Source of the DNA: DASYXZ01 sp035308965
Lineage (GTDB): Bacteria; Acidobacteriota; Terriglobia; UBA7540
Direction: 5' to 3'
Length of the DNA: 64,000 nucleotides
NCBI GenBank assembly: GCA_035308965.1
Contig: DATGFN010000023.1
Location: forward strand, 1 to 64,000
In this document: one piece after another, positions 32,859 through 41,349 of the stretch
How positions within the stretch are numbered: the stretch's first letter is position 1
Layout of the letters: the number at the start of each line of letters is the position of its first letter
Made by a program: the position numbers and the translations under genes
The notes under the pieces: generated by a model
Seen by the model: only the letters and a program-made list of their open reading frames with translations
Database searches by the model: none
What the model was told of the DNA's origin: nothing

Positions 32859-32900
32859 CCCAAGGTGCGGACTCAGCGCTGCGATGTCTCCGCGCCTTGG
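32859..32900 (+). promoter_or_regulatory. Stem-loop between the first ATP-grasp gene and the GCS2 gene
   Basis: CCAAGGTGCGGA (32859-32870) can pair with TCCGCGCCTTGG (32889-32900) over 12 positions with one G-U pair. No T-tract follows, so it is more likely an mRNA-processing or stability structure than a terminator. Confidence 0.5.
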
Positions 32901-32943
32901 ACGTAGCTGAGTTGTTTGGGCTTTAGCGAGTCAGGAGTCCCGG

Positions 32944-34083
32944 ATGAGTTTGTCTTTATCGATTGGCATTGAAGAAGAATATATGACCATCGATCCGGTC
33001 ACGCGGGACTTGCGCTCCCACATTCAGGCCGAGATCATCGAAAAGGGCAAGCTCCAGTTGCGGGAGAGCATCAAGCCGGAAATGCACCAGTCGGTGGTGG
33101 AGGTGGGCACCGTCGTTTGCCGCAACATCAAGGCCGCCAAAGAGGAATTAAAGAAACTGCGACGGCACATGATTGGCCTGGCCCGCGAGAACGGACTGCG
33201 ACTGGCCGCCGCGGGCACCCACCCTTTTGCCGACTGGCGCCACCAGGAAATTTATCCCGATGCCCGCTACCGGACCATTGTTGAAGATTTGCAACTGGTG
33301 GCACGCGCCAACCTGATCTTTGGACTGCACGTCCATATCGGTGTTGAAGACCGGGAAGCGGCCATTCACCTGATGAACGCGGCGCGCTACTTTCTTCCGC
33401 ACATCCTTGCTCTATCCACCAATTCCCCTTTTTGGGTGGGGATGAATACAGGGCTCAAATCGTATCGTTGCAAGGTTTTTGATAAGTTCCCTCGCACTAA
33501 TATTCCGGACTATTTTCCGAGTTGGGGCGAATACGAAAGTTTCATCCAGCTTTTGGTCAAAACTAATTGTATCGATAACGCCAAAAAAATCTGGTGGGAC
33601 ATTCGCCCGCATCCGTTTTTCAACACCCTGGAATTCCGAATTTGCGACATTCCCATGCGCGTGGAAGAATCCATCGCCCTGGCGGCGCTGATCCAGGCCA
33701 CGGTGGCCAAGCTATACAAACTTTATACCGCCAACCAGGGCTTCCGGCTTTATCGCCGGGCGCTCATTATGGAGAATAAGTGGCGGGCCTCGCGCTATGG
33801 CCTGGAGGGCAAGTTGATCGATTTCGGAAAACAAACGGAAGTTCCCGTGCGCGACCTGGTCATGGAATATCTCGCCTTTATTGACGACGTCGTGGACGAG
33901 CTTGATTCGCGCCAGGAACTAGAATATATCCACGAAATTTTGAAATTCGGAGCCGGGGCGGACCGGCAATTGCAGGTTTTCCAGGAAACCCAGGATTTGA
34001 AGAAAGTGGTGGATTACATCATGGAAGAGACGGAAGCCGGTCTTCAGGAAACAGAACCGGCGGAGAATCGGGCGAAGATATGA
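32944..34083 (+). CDS. Carboxylate-amine ligase, GCS2 family (YbdK-like)
   Basis: A 379-residue member of glutamate-cysteine ligase family 2. It starts SLSIGIEEEYMTIDPVTRDL, the metal-binding opening of the family, then has AAAGTHPFADW, FGLHVHIGVEDREAA, LSTNSPFWVGMNTGLKSYR and WWDIRPHPFFNTLEFRICD. Family members join an amino acid to the gamma-carboxyl of glutamate; YbdK has weak gamma-glutamylcysteine activity. AGGAG lies six bases before the ATG. The stop overlaps the next start as ATGA, so coupling with the M29-like gene is tight. Confidence 0.92.
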   Translation: MSLSLSIGIEEEYMTIDPVTRDLRSHIQAEIIEKGKLQLRESIKPEMHQSVVEVGTVVCRNIKAAKEELKKLRRHMIGLARENGLRLAAAGTHPFADWRHQEIYPDARYRTIVEDLQLVARANLIFGLHVHIGVEDREAAIHLMNAARYFLPHILALSTNSPFWVGMNTGLKSYRCKVFDKFPRTNIPDYFPSWGEYESFIQLLVKTNCIDNAKKIWWDIRPHPFFNTLEFRICDIPMRVEESIALAALIQATVAKLYKLYTANQGFRLYRRALIMENKWRASRYGLEGKLIDFGKQTEVPVRDLVMEYLAFIDDVVDELDSRQELEYIHEILKFGAGADRQLQVFQETQDLKKVVDYIMEETEAGLQETEPAENRAKI

Positions 34084-35099
34084 ACAGGACTCTTACTGCC
34101 ATCGCATTGGACCCTGAGCTTGCCGAAGGCGCGCGTAACGCGGTAAGGGTCTGTTTACGCATTCAGGCGACGGAAAAAGTCACGCTCATATCGGATGTTG
34201 CTTCGCGCTATATTGCCGCCAGCCTGGCGCACGAAATTGAGTCGGTGGGCGCCCGCTACCATGTTTGGGAGTTGGAACAGCTGACGACCCGCCCCCTGAA
34301 ATCAACGCCACAAACTATCCTCGATGATCTTGAGACCAGCCAGGTGAGCATCTTTGCGATTTTGACTCAGCCCCACGAGCTCCAGTCGCGCAAACAAATC
34401 ACGGAAGTCGCGGTCAAACGGAAAATTCGTCACGCCCACATGGTGAACATTACCAAGCAGATCATGGTGGAAGGCATGCGCGCGGATTTCCTGAAGGTTG
34501 ACGAAATCAGCAGGCGGGTTTGGGAAATTGTGAAATCGTGCCGCGACATCATCGTGAAGTCTGCCGCCGGCACGGACCTGGCGGCGCGATTCAATCCCGC
34601 CTATCACTGGCTGAAGACCAGTGGAATCATCAGCCCTGAAACTTGGGGGAACCTGCCGGGGGGGGAAGTTTTCACGGCCCCCGAAAATGTGGAGGGCACT
34701 TTTGTTGTGGATGGCGTGGTGGGCGATTACTTGTGTGCGAAGTTCGGCGACCTCGGCCACGCGCCGCTCACCCTGCGTCTCGCTGCCAACCGCCTGGTGG
34801 AGGCCCACAGCAGCAATCGAGTGCTCGAGGATGAATTCTGGCGTTATACCCACACCGACGAAAACAGCGATCGCGTGGGCGAGTTTGCGATTGGAACCAA
34901 CGTGGGAGTGCGCGGCGTGATTGGTAATATTTTGCAGGATGAAAAGCTTCCCGGCGTTCACATCGCTTTTGGCGACCCGCTGGGCGCCTACACCGGGGCG
35001 ACCTGGACTGCCTCCACTCATATTGACGTGGTGGGAACGCGATTTGACGTTTGGGTGGATGAACGGCAATTGATGGGGCAGGGTGAGTTCTGTTTTTGA
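34080..35099 (+). CDS. M29-like metalloaminopeptidase
   Basis: A 339-residue protein similar to thermophilic aminopeptidases (M29). All expected dinuclear metal ligands are visible: Glu196 in PGGEVFTAPE, Glu268 in VGEFAIGTN, His294 in GVHIAFG, Tyr304 in LGAY, His314 and Asp316 in STHIDVV. The N-terminal half is Rossmann-like. It probably trims or transfers N-terminal residues of a small peptide. The start overlaps the GCS2 stop by four bases. It could be a hydrolase recycling the cluster's product. Confidence 0.84.
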   Translation: MNRTLTAIALDPELAEGARNAVRVCLRIQATEKVTLISDVASRYIAASLAHEIESVGARYHVWELEQLTTRPLKSTPQTILDDLETSQVSIFAILTQPHELQSRKQITEVAVKRKIRHAHMVNITKQIMVEGMRADFLKVDEISRRVWEIVKSCRDIIVKSAAGTDLAARFNPAYHWLKTSGIISPETWGNLPGGEVFTAPENVEGTFVVDGVVGDYLCAKFGDLGHAPLTLRLAANRLVEAHSSNRVLEDEFWRYTHTDENSDRVGEFAIGTNVGVRGVIGNILQDEKLPGVHIAFGDPLGAYTGATWTASTHIDVVGTRFDVWVDERQLMGQGEFCF

Positions 35100-35224
35100 T
35101 TCTGGATTTTACAGTGGAGATAAAATTCAGCTTGAAACTATTGCAACAGCCGCGACCCTTGCATTTTTGACGACCTCAATGAAACTTGATTCAATCGATT
35201 TCCCAAAATCCAAAATCTAAAACC
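35092..35224. repeat. Degenerate word repeat with inverted ends inside the ligase cluster
   Basis: The left arm TTTTTGATTCTGGATTTT (35092-35110) begins within the last codons of the M29-like gene. The right arm at 35199-35224 carries the complement (CCCAAAATCCAAAATCTAAAA). The word is close to GATTTTGG. The second ATP-grasp gene starts two bases after the right arm. Confidence 0.6.
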
Positions 35225-35225
35225 G

Positions 35226-36416
35226 ATGGTTCCGTCCTTACGCCAGCAATTCAACGCCAGCTTCACTCCGCAAAAATATCGCGCCTTTCTCGATGGCCTG
35301 CGCGAGGAGTGTGGAACCCCCATCAAATTCCGCAATTGCGAAACTCCCTGCTTTTATCCCCGGCGATTGCTAGAGCAAATGGCGGCCTATGGCATGGAAC
35401 TGGTGCAACAGTTGTTGAACAATACAGAATACCTCGCGGCATCGGCGCGGGCGATTCCGGCCGAATTCAACGTGCCCCATGAGACATCTCATCCCGAATT
35501 CATTCAAGCCGATTTCGGGTTGGTCCGAAACGCGAGTGGAAATCTCGAGCCCAAGCTGGTGGAGATTCAGGGCTTCCCCAGTCTCTATGCCTATCAAACC
35601 GTGTTGGCACAGCAATACATCCGCGCCTATGCTTTGGACAAGCAGCTGAAATATATATTGGGTGGCATGGGCTTGGATGAATATGCCCGTCTTTTGCGGC
35701 GCGCGATACTCGGCGGCCACGAGGCGAAGCACGTCGTGTTGCTTGAAATTGACCCGCAAGAGCAAAAGACGCAGCCCGATTTTCTTCTTACCGAGCGTCT
35801 ATGCGGCATCAAGACGGTCAACGTTCGGGACGTGAAGAAGGTCGATCGACGTCTTTATTATGAATGCGAGGGGGAACGAACGGTGATCCATCGGATATAC
35901 AATCGGATCATTGCGGACGAGCTGGTACGCAAGAAGATTGATCTCGCATTTGATTTTCGGGATGACCTGGATGTCGAGTGGGCGGCACATCCTAATTGGT
36001 TCTACCACATTTCCAAGTTCTCCATTCCCTTTCTCAAGCATCCATGCGTTCCGCAATCCCAATTCCTGGACCAAGCGAGATCCCTTCCCGCGGACTTGTC
36101 AAACTACGTCTTGAAGCCCCTCTATTCTTTTGCCGGCACCGGCGTGATCGTCGGACCCAAGCCGGAAGACCTGGCTGCCATCCCCGAAGCGCGGAAATCC
36201 GAATACCTTTTGCAGGAGCGGCTTGAATTTGCCGCCGTGATCGAGACACCGCACGGTCCCACCAAGGCCGAGTTGCGCATTATGTACATCTGGGTGGATG
36301 ACCTGCGCCCCGGCCCCGTCCTGGTGCGAATGGGCCGCGGCAAAATGATGGGCGTGGATTACAACCGCGATCTGGAATGGGTGGGTTCCTCAGCCGGAAT
36401 GTTCTTGGATGAGTGA
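35226..36416 (+). CDS. Putative circularly permuted ATP-grasp ligase
   Basis: A 396-residue protein with no recognised name. The segment LEPKLVEIQGFPSLYAYQ (about 108-125) looks like the metal-binding EXN strand of ATP-grasp enzymes but lies before the ATP loop; NYVLKPLYSFAGTGVIVG (Lys297, 301-307) is the lysine and glycine loop, and LQERLEFAA with AELRIMYIW follow. This order is that of permuted ATP-grasps, as in eukaryotic glutathione synthetase. With the GCS2 ligase upstream, a second peptide-bond step is a natural inference. No clear ribosome-binding site before the ATG. Confidence 0.72.
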   Translation: MVPSLRQQFNASFTPQKYRAFLDGLREECGTPIKFRNCETPCFYPRRLLEQMAAYGMELVQQLLNNTEYLAASARAIPAEFNVPHETSHPEFIQADFGLVRNASGNLEPKLVEIQGFPSLYAYQTVLAQQYIRAYALDKQLKYILGGMGLDEYARLLRRAILGGHEAKHVVLLEIDPQEQKTQPDFLLTERLCGIKTVNVRDVKKVDRRLYYECEGERTVIHRIYNRIIADELVRKKIDLAFDFRDDLDVEWAAHPNWFYHISKFSIPFLKHPCVPQSQFLDQARSLPADLSNYVLKPLYSFAGTGVIVGPKPEDLAAIPEARKSEYLLQERLEFAAVIETPHGPTKAELRIMYIWVDDLRPGPVLVRMGRGKMMGVDYNRDLEWVGSSAGMFLDE

Positions 36417-36432
36417 GGACGGCGCCCACGCC

Positions 36433-37110
36433 TCATATCGCGCCGGTGATGTAGCGCTGAATGGCTGCGTTATCTTCCGGGGAAAGATTGAGGAACTGGA
36501 TGCCCACGCCGTCGCGAGGGTGGAAATGAAGCGCCTTGGCGCGGACTCTGAGCGGCGCCTGAACCTGGGGCAAGGTAAATTCCAGATCGAACTCCTGACC
36601 CACGGTCACAGACTCCGTGGGTGCGAGCAACATTCCGCCGGCGCTGATATTGATGGAATCCAGCTTGACACTTTTCTTGTTCGATTCACAGGTCACCGTG
36701 GTGTGGAACGGAAGGCGAGTGTAACGCCTTTTTTCGGTCAACATTGCCCCACGCATGACCATGAAGAGTTTTTCCAGGCGTTCGCCGGTGATGGGCTTGC
36801 CCAGGAAAAACGATATGCCCGACTTAAATCCGCGCCGCATCGTCTCCGCGTCATCTCTTCCCGTGAGCATGACGATCGGAACCTGGCCGTTCGATTTCGA
36901 ATTCCGGATCAGTTCGGTCAACTTGAACCCGTCCATGTATGGCATTCCCGCGTCGAGGAAGACGCCATCCAACTTCTGAGTGCCCACAAGCTCGGCGGCT
37001 TGGCGGCTATCCACCATGGTCAAGACTTCGCAGCCCAAGGGCTCGAGCTTGGACTTCATAAATTCCAGGATAGGAGGCTCGTCATCGACAACCAAAACTT
37101 TCATCGCCAT
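36433..37110 (-). CDS. Response regulator with receiver and PilZ domains
   Basis: A 225-residue two-domain protein. The receiver (1-120) has the acidic pair VVDDE, the phospho-acceptor Asp in VFLDAGMPYMDG, Thr in VMLTGRDD and Lys in FLGKPI. The C-terminal PilZ domain shows RRYTRLPF and NISAGGMLL, matching the RxxxR and (D/N)xSxxG c-di-GMP-binding motifs. It probably links phosphorelay and c-di-GMP signalling. No kinase gene is adjacent. It is convergent with the ATP-grasp gene, 16 bases apart. Confidence 0.9.
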   Translation of the reverse strand: MAMKVLVVDDEPPILEFMKSKLEPLGCEVLTMVDSRQAAELVGTQKLDGVFLDAGMPYMDGFKLTELIRNSKSNGQVPIVMLTGRDDAETMRRGFKSGISFFLGKPITGERLEKLFMVMRGAMLTEKRRYTRLPFHTTVTCESNKKSVKLDSINISAGGMLLAPTESVTVGQEFDLEFTLPQVQAPLRVRAKALHFHPRDGVGIQFLNLSPEDNAAIQRYITGAI

Positions 37111-37325
37111 GGGAACCTTTTCTGGACATCCAATTACAGATCATCCGATTCGGACACTGAGAATGGTCTTGGGAGCCGGAGTGTTTTGGGCGCTCTCGAC
37201 TCAAAGCTGTGAGTCCGGCTTAAATATCCCTCCCGGATGCAGCCCTATATTAACCTCCGTTTGGTTTTGAAGGAAACCTTATCTTTCGATGGAAGGGTGG
37301 GATCGAGGATGCAGGAGAAATGTAA

Positions 37326-37354
37326 GGACCATCCCGGGTGGGCCGGGATGGTCC
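37326..37354 (-). terminator. Strong hairpin terminating the bamA-skp run
   Basis: GGACCATCCCGG and CCGGGATGGTCC form a perfect 12-base-pair stem around a five-base loop, 28 bases after the skp stop codon on the minus strand, followed by TTACATTT. It fits an intrinsic terminator, with a modest T-tract. Confidence 0.7.
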
Positions 37355-37381
37355 GCGGAACTGGAGAAGAGGCACGGAGGC

Positions 37382-38050
37382 CTAGGGCTTAGGTTTCTCC
37401 GGAGTCTTGGCAGCAGGCTTCGTGGCAGCGGGCTTCGCGGCCGCGGGTGGCTCGCTGGCCGCGCCAGCCACCGGATTGGCGGCGTCGTAGCGCCTCACTA
37501 TTTCTTCGGTAATGTCGACGTCCTTCCCGGCGTAGTAAACCGGAACCTGGGCATCACCGATCTGTCCGTTATTGGAAAAAACCGGCGCCACTGTATCCAG
37601 GATCGCGGCGTAGCCGTTTTGTTCGGCAAAATCCTGAACCACGCGACCCATCTTTTGGCTGATGCGGCTTACCACATCGCTGCGGTCGGACGTGAAATCA
37701 TCCTGCGCGTCTTGTTGCGTTCGAGTGAAAATCTTCTTCTTTTCATCGAGCTGGCGGGTAAGTTGGGCCTGGGCCGTGTCGCTGGCCGCGGTCTGCTGCC
37801 GCTGGATCTGATCTTCCAGACCCTGAATATCCTGCTGCATCTTTTGCAGCTCAGCTTTTTTTGGCTGGTATTTCTTATCCAGGTCGGCCATGGATTTCTT
37901 GCCTTCAGCAGTGTTCAAAATCGCTGCCTGAATATTCAGGAGCCCGATCTTGCCCGAAGCCGCGCCAGCCGAAGGGCTTTGGGCTCGGGAAAGAGAGGGA
38001 CCCGCAAAGATTAAACACACAGCAAAGATCGTTAATACTCGGTTTTTCAT
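37382..38050 (-). CDS. skp: OmpH/Skp-family periplasmic chaperone
   Basis: A 222-residue exported chaperone for outer-membrane proteins. Signal peptide at 1-23 (NRVLTIFAVCLIFAG, then SRAQ). The mature protein starts KIGLLNIQAAILNTAEGKK, then a long charged coiled coil (about residues 60-140), then NGYAAILDTVAPV and VDITEEIVRRYD, as in OmpH. The tail of about 35 residues is rich in Pro/Ala/Lys. It lies 65 bases after bamA, the standard order. Confidence 0.9.
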   Translation of the reverse strand: MKNRVLTIFAVCLIFAGPSLSRAQSPSAGAASGKIGLLNIQAAILNTAEGKKSMADLDKKYQPKKAELQKMQQDIQGLEDQIQRQQTAASDTAQAQLTRQLDEKKKIFTRTQQDAQDDFTSDRSDVVSRISQKMGRVVQDFAEQNGYAAILDTVAPVFSNNGQIGDAQVPVYYAGKDVDITEEIVRRYDAANPVAGAASEPPAAAKPAATKPAAKTPEKPKP

Positions 38051-38115
38051 TCCAGCTCCTTCTTTTTGGTGAATTGCAGTTTCCTGCCTGACATTTTACT
38101 CCAAACTCGACATCT

Positions 38116-41100
38116 CTAAAACGTGCGTGAGACTGTAAATCCCACTTTGCCTTTTCGCTCGCGGATCCGGATTCCGCCGAAGAAGGGCAGGGCGGAATTA
38201 TAAGTTGCCTGATTAGGAAAAAGCCCTATCGGCGGTAGTGCCTGCGGAGGAACCACGACCTGGTCCAGCCGGAGCCAATTATACCCATAATAAACTCTGA
38301 CCGGAGCATTGATGATCGGAAGTATGGCCGATAATTCCAGCCCGGTAGAACTCCGGGGCCGGAAGTTGGTGGTTCCGATCGGTCTTAAAGTCGTCGGCAC
38401 ATCGTTTACGAAATAGGGGAACTCAGACGTGATATTCGTCAAGGCGGTGGGAGCTAATTTGAGTTGACTCGTGTGCCAGATGAAATCCGTCCCTGCATCG
38501 ACAAAAGCAGCCATTATGACTGGTCCGGCGATGGGAACACGGTATTCAAAACTGGTGACGAGTTGGGTATCTCCGCCGGGGAAAATGGGGGTGTTGTAAG
38601 GGAACGATGTGAACGATCCACAGGCGGCACTTTTCAGCCCGTTGGCGCCCACGGAGGGAATAATGTTTCCCAGGTTGTCGCGATTGCAGACCGAAGTGAT
38701 GGAGGGATAAAAAGCGATGGGGCTTATGGTTCGGATATCAAACCCCCGGAGATCTTCCTCGCCCCCCATATAAAATCGCGAAAAAGGCGGGGGCACCCGG
38801 CCACCGAATCCCGTCACCGTCGAACCCACAAAGTGCATCGCCACGACGTGCGGTTTTTCCGTCCTGCCCCGGCTGATCGCATGATAGTACTTCGCTTCGA
38901 TGACGGGGCGGATGGTATTGACGTTGCCGCCCATGATGCTCCCCGAAAATGAAAGCGCCGCATACAAGTATTTCCCAGCCGTGGGATTGAAAGTATCATT
39001 CACCGTGTTGTACATATAGGTCGGCATGATCTGGCTGGTGGTGATGCCGCTCAAGGAGTTGGGTCCCGCCAGACCGTCGAAGTTGATGGCCTGGAAATAA
39101 GCCTCGGACGCGGGATTGAAGGCCTGCAGGCTGCTCACCGAATAGCTATAGGTCACGCCCAGGCGCGCGAAAGCTCGACGGCGCAGGGGATAACTGGCAA
39201 ACACAGAGAATCCAGTAGAGTTTTGTTGGAAATTTTGCGCGTACTGCCCCAAAGTCGTGCTGGCGGCCAGTACAGCGGGGCTGATGTTGGCTTGGGCGGC
39301 CAGTTGTTGCAACTGGTCATAGTGGTAATCGCTCTTAAATATGGTGAAGCCGGAAGTGATGGGTCGCTCGAACAAATACGGCTCGGTAAATCCAAAGGTG
39401 TAGGATTTCTGGTAAGTTCCCCACTGAGCCTGGATGCTCAAAGTTTCTCCCAAGCCGAGAAAATTGTTGGTGGAATAATTCAATCCCACGAAATTGCCCG
39501 CCAGCCCGCTGACGCCCCCCGAAAAGCCGATTGATTGATGTCCCTTTTCTTTCACCTTCAGATCGATGTCCACCGTGCTGTCCTTGGCGTTCTGGTGAAT
39601 CTCGTAATCCTCTTTCTTTACATTGTCAAAGAAGCCGAGCTGATTGATACGCAAGATGCTGTAGTCCCAATAAGTTGAGCTGAAAATATTCCCTTCGTCG
39701 AGCAACAACTCGCGCCGGATCACCTTGTCGCGAGTCTTCGTGTTGCCGGTGAATTCAATGCGGTGGACGGTGAACTGTTTTTCTTCTTCGAAATCCAGCG
39801 CCAGGTTGATGATTCTCTTCTTCCGGTCCGGTTCGATGTCGGGGTTGGCGGTGAAATTGATGTAGCCGAACTGGCCGTAAAGCTTGGTGTAATTCTCCAG
39901 ACTCTTTCTGACTTTACCGAGGTCAAAAACATCACCCGTCTTCAGCTGGAGGACGGGTGCGAGCATTTGCTGCGTGAAAAGTTTGTTGCCACGAATTACA
40001 AATTTTCCCAGCCGGTATTGACTCCCTTCCTCAATGGGGATGGTAATATTTACTTTTTTACCCCGCCCCCAGCTGTAGAAAAGGAAAGGCCAGCGATTGA
40101 CGGTGTCCAACATTTTCACTTGCGGTTCATTGGGCTGGACATCAAAGTACCCGTGATCCTGATAAAGCTTTCGAATCTCTTCGAGGTCGGCCTGGATTTT
40201 GTCCTTGTCATATGTCTTGTGGAACCAGTAAAACCAAGGCGGAGCTCCCGTCGGCCGGGAATATTTCATGGCGCGAACGAGCTTGGGCCCTGAGAAGACT
40301 GTGTTGCCCCTGAATCGAATATCACCCACCTGGACTTTGGGGCCTTCCACCACAATAAAGGTCAAGGCCACGGAGTTGGGGGGAATATTCCTGGTACGCG
40401 CGCGCACGGTGGCGAATTGCCGCCCGTGTTCCGCCAGCAGGTCCTGCAACACAACTTCCGCCCGCTTCACCACCACGGGGTCGTACTGGGACTGGATGGA
40501 GAGAGGGACTTTCCGTTCCTTGTAGCGGTCCAAAACGTCGGATTGCTGAACCGTGCTCATGCCTTTGTAGTCGATGCTGCGGATCAGTTTCTTTTCGCGA
40601 ACGTAAAAAGTAAGGATCTTGCCTTTCTCCCCGTCGGTTTCTTCGATCCGAATATCGTCCAGGAAGCCGGTGTTCCACAGAGCCATGAAATCGCGGTCCA
40701 AAGAGTTAACATCGTAAACATCGCCGACATGGGTGAACATTCTCGCCCGCAAAGTCGAGGCTTGGATCCTGCGGTTGCCCCGAAAGATGATGCTCTCCAC
40801 GATGTCTTTCCGAGGTTGCTGGGAGGGCTTGGCGGTCTCGGGAGTTTGTTTTTTCTCTTCTTCCGCCTTGGGGGTTTCCAATTTGATCTGGCCGGGTTCG
40901 CCAGGTTTCTTCGGCTGTTCGACCTGTGGGGTTTCCAGATGGATCTGACCTGGCTGGGTCGGTGTCTCGGCTGGCGGCTTTTCCTCTTTCTTCCCCTCGC
41001 CCGGTTTTTGCCCAGTTTGGGGGTTGTTTGAGGAAGGTTTGTCGGCTGGTTGTTGAGGAGTGGTTTGCGCTGAAACTGTAACCCCGCTCAATACTCCCAG

Positions 41101-41169
41101 CATGGCGATGGTGATGGTCGCCACTTCCCAGACAGTTCCTCGTCTTCGATTGTCAGTCCTCTTCCTCAA
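38116..41169 (-). CDS. bamA: BamA outer-membrane protein assembly factor
   Basis: A 1017-residue Omp85 protein inserting beta-barrels into the outer membrane. After a signal sequence come about 90 Pro/Lys/Gln-rich residues with the repeated motif PGQIxLETPx, then POTRA domains (starting VESIIFRGNRRI, VGDIRFRGNTVF, VHRIEFTGNTKT) and a C-terminal 16-strand barrel ending in a terminal Phe (GFTVSRTF). The GEEDLRGF segment corresponds to the conserved VRGF of the L6 loop. The Pro-rich extension makes it longer than typical BamA (about 800). It follows clpC and precedes skp. Confidence 0.94.
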   Translation of the reverse strand: MRKRTDNRRRGTVWEVATITIAMLGVLSGVTVSAQTTPQQPADKPSSNNPQTGQKPGEGKKEEKPPAETPTQPGQIHLETPQVEQPKKPGEPGQIKLETPKAEEEKKQTPETAKPSQQPRKDIVESIIFRGNRRIQASTLRARMFTHVGDVYDVNSLDRDFMALWNTGFLDDIRIEETDGEKGKILTFYVREKKLIRSIDYKGMSTVQQSDVLDRYKERKVPLSIQSQYDPVVVKRAEVVLQDLLAEHGRQFATVRARTRNIPPNSVALTFIVVEGPKVQVGDIRFRGNTVFSGPKLVRAMKYSRPTGAPPWFYWFHKTYDKDKIQADLEEIRKLYQDHGYFDVQPNEPQVKMLDTVNRWPFLFYSWGRGKKVNITIPIEEGSQYRLGKFVIRGNKLFTQQMLAPVLQLKTGDVFDLGKVRKSLENYTKLYGQFGYINFTANPDIEPDRKKRIINLALDFEEEKQFTVHRIEFTGNTKTRDKVIRRELLLDEGNIFSSTYWDYSILRINQLGFFDNVKKEDYEIHQNAKDSTVDIDLKVKEKGHQSIGFSGGVSGLAGNFVGLNYSTNNFLGLGETLSIQAQWGTYQKSYTFGFTEPYLFERPITSGFTIFKSDYHYDQLQQLAAQANISPAVLAASTTLGQYAQNFQQNSTGFSVFASYPLRRRAFARLGVTYSYSVSSLQAFNPASEAYFQAINFDGLAGPNSLSGITTSQIMPTYMYNTVNDTFNPTAGKYLYAALSFSGSIMGGNVNTIRPVIEAKYYHAISRGRTEKPHVVAMHFVGSTVTGFGGRVPPPFSRFYMGGEEDLRGFDIRTISPIAFYPSITSVCNRDNLGNIIPSVGANGLKSAACGSFTSFPYNTPIFPGGDTQLVTSFEYRVPIAGPVIMAAFVDAGTDFIWHTSQLKLAPTALTNITSEFPYFVNDVPTTLRPIGTTNFRPRSSTGLELSAILPIINAPVRVYYGYNWLRLDQVVVPPQALPPIGLFPNQATYNSALPFFGGIRIRERKGKVGFTVSRTF

Positions 41170-41349
41170 AAGAAAGCCTTCCCTTTGTGTGATTCTGAGC
41201 TCAGAGAATCCGATGCCGGGATTTCCCCCGCAGTTGGCTGGAAGCTGGACGTTTCTCCGAACCCACTCCCCAATTCAGCGGGAGCATAAACCGCAGGATT
41301 CCGGATGGTGTGGGTTGTCGGCGCGTCGTTCCAAGATGGACGGGTTGCT

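Noticed and set aside
32944..34083. The GCS2 protein called outright as gamma-glutamylcysteine ligase for glutathione synthesis
   Set aside because: Family membership alone does not give the substrate; YbdK-like proteins have only weak cysteine ligase activity and no standard gshB is next to it.
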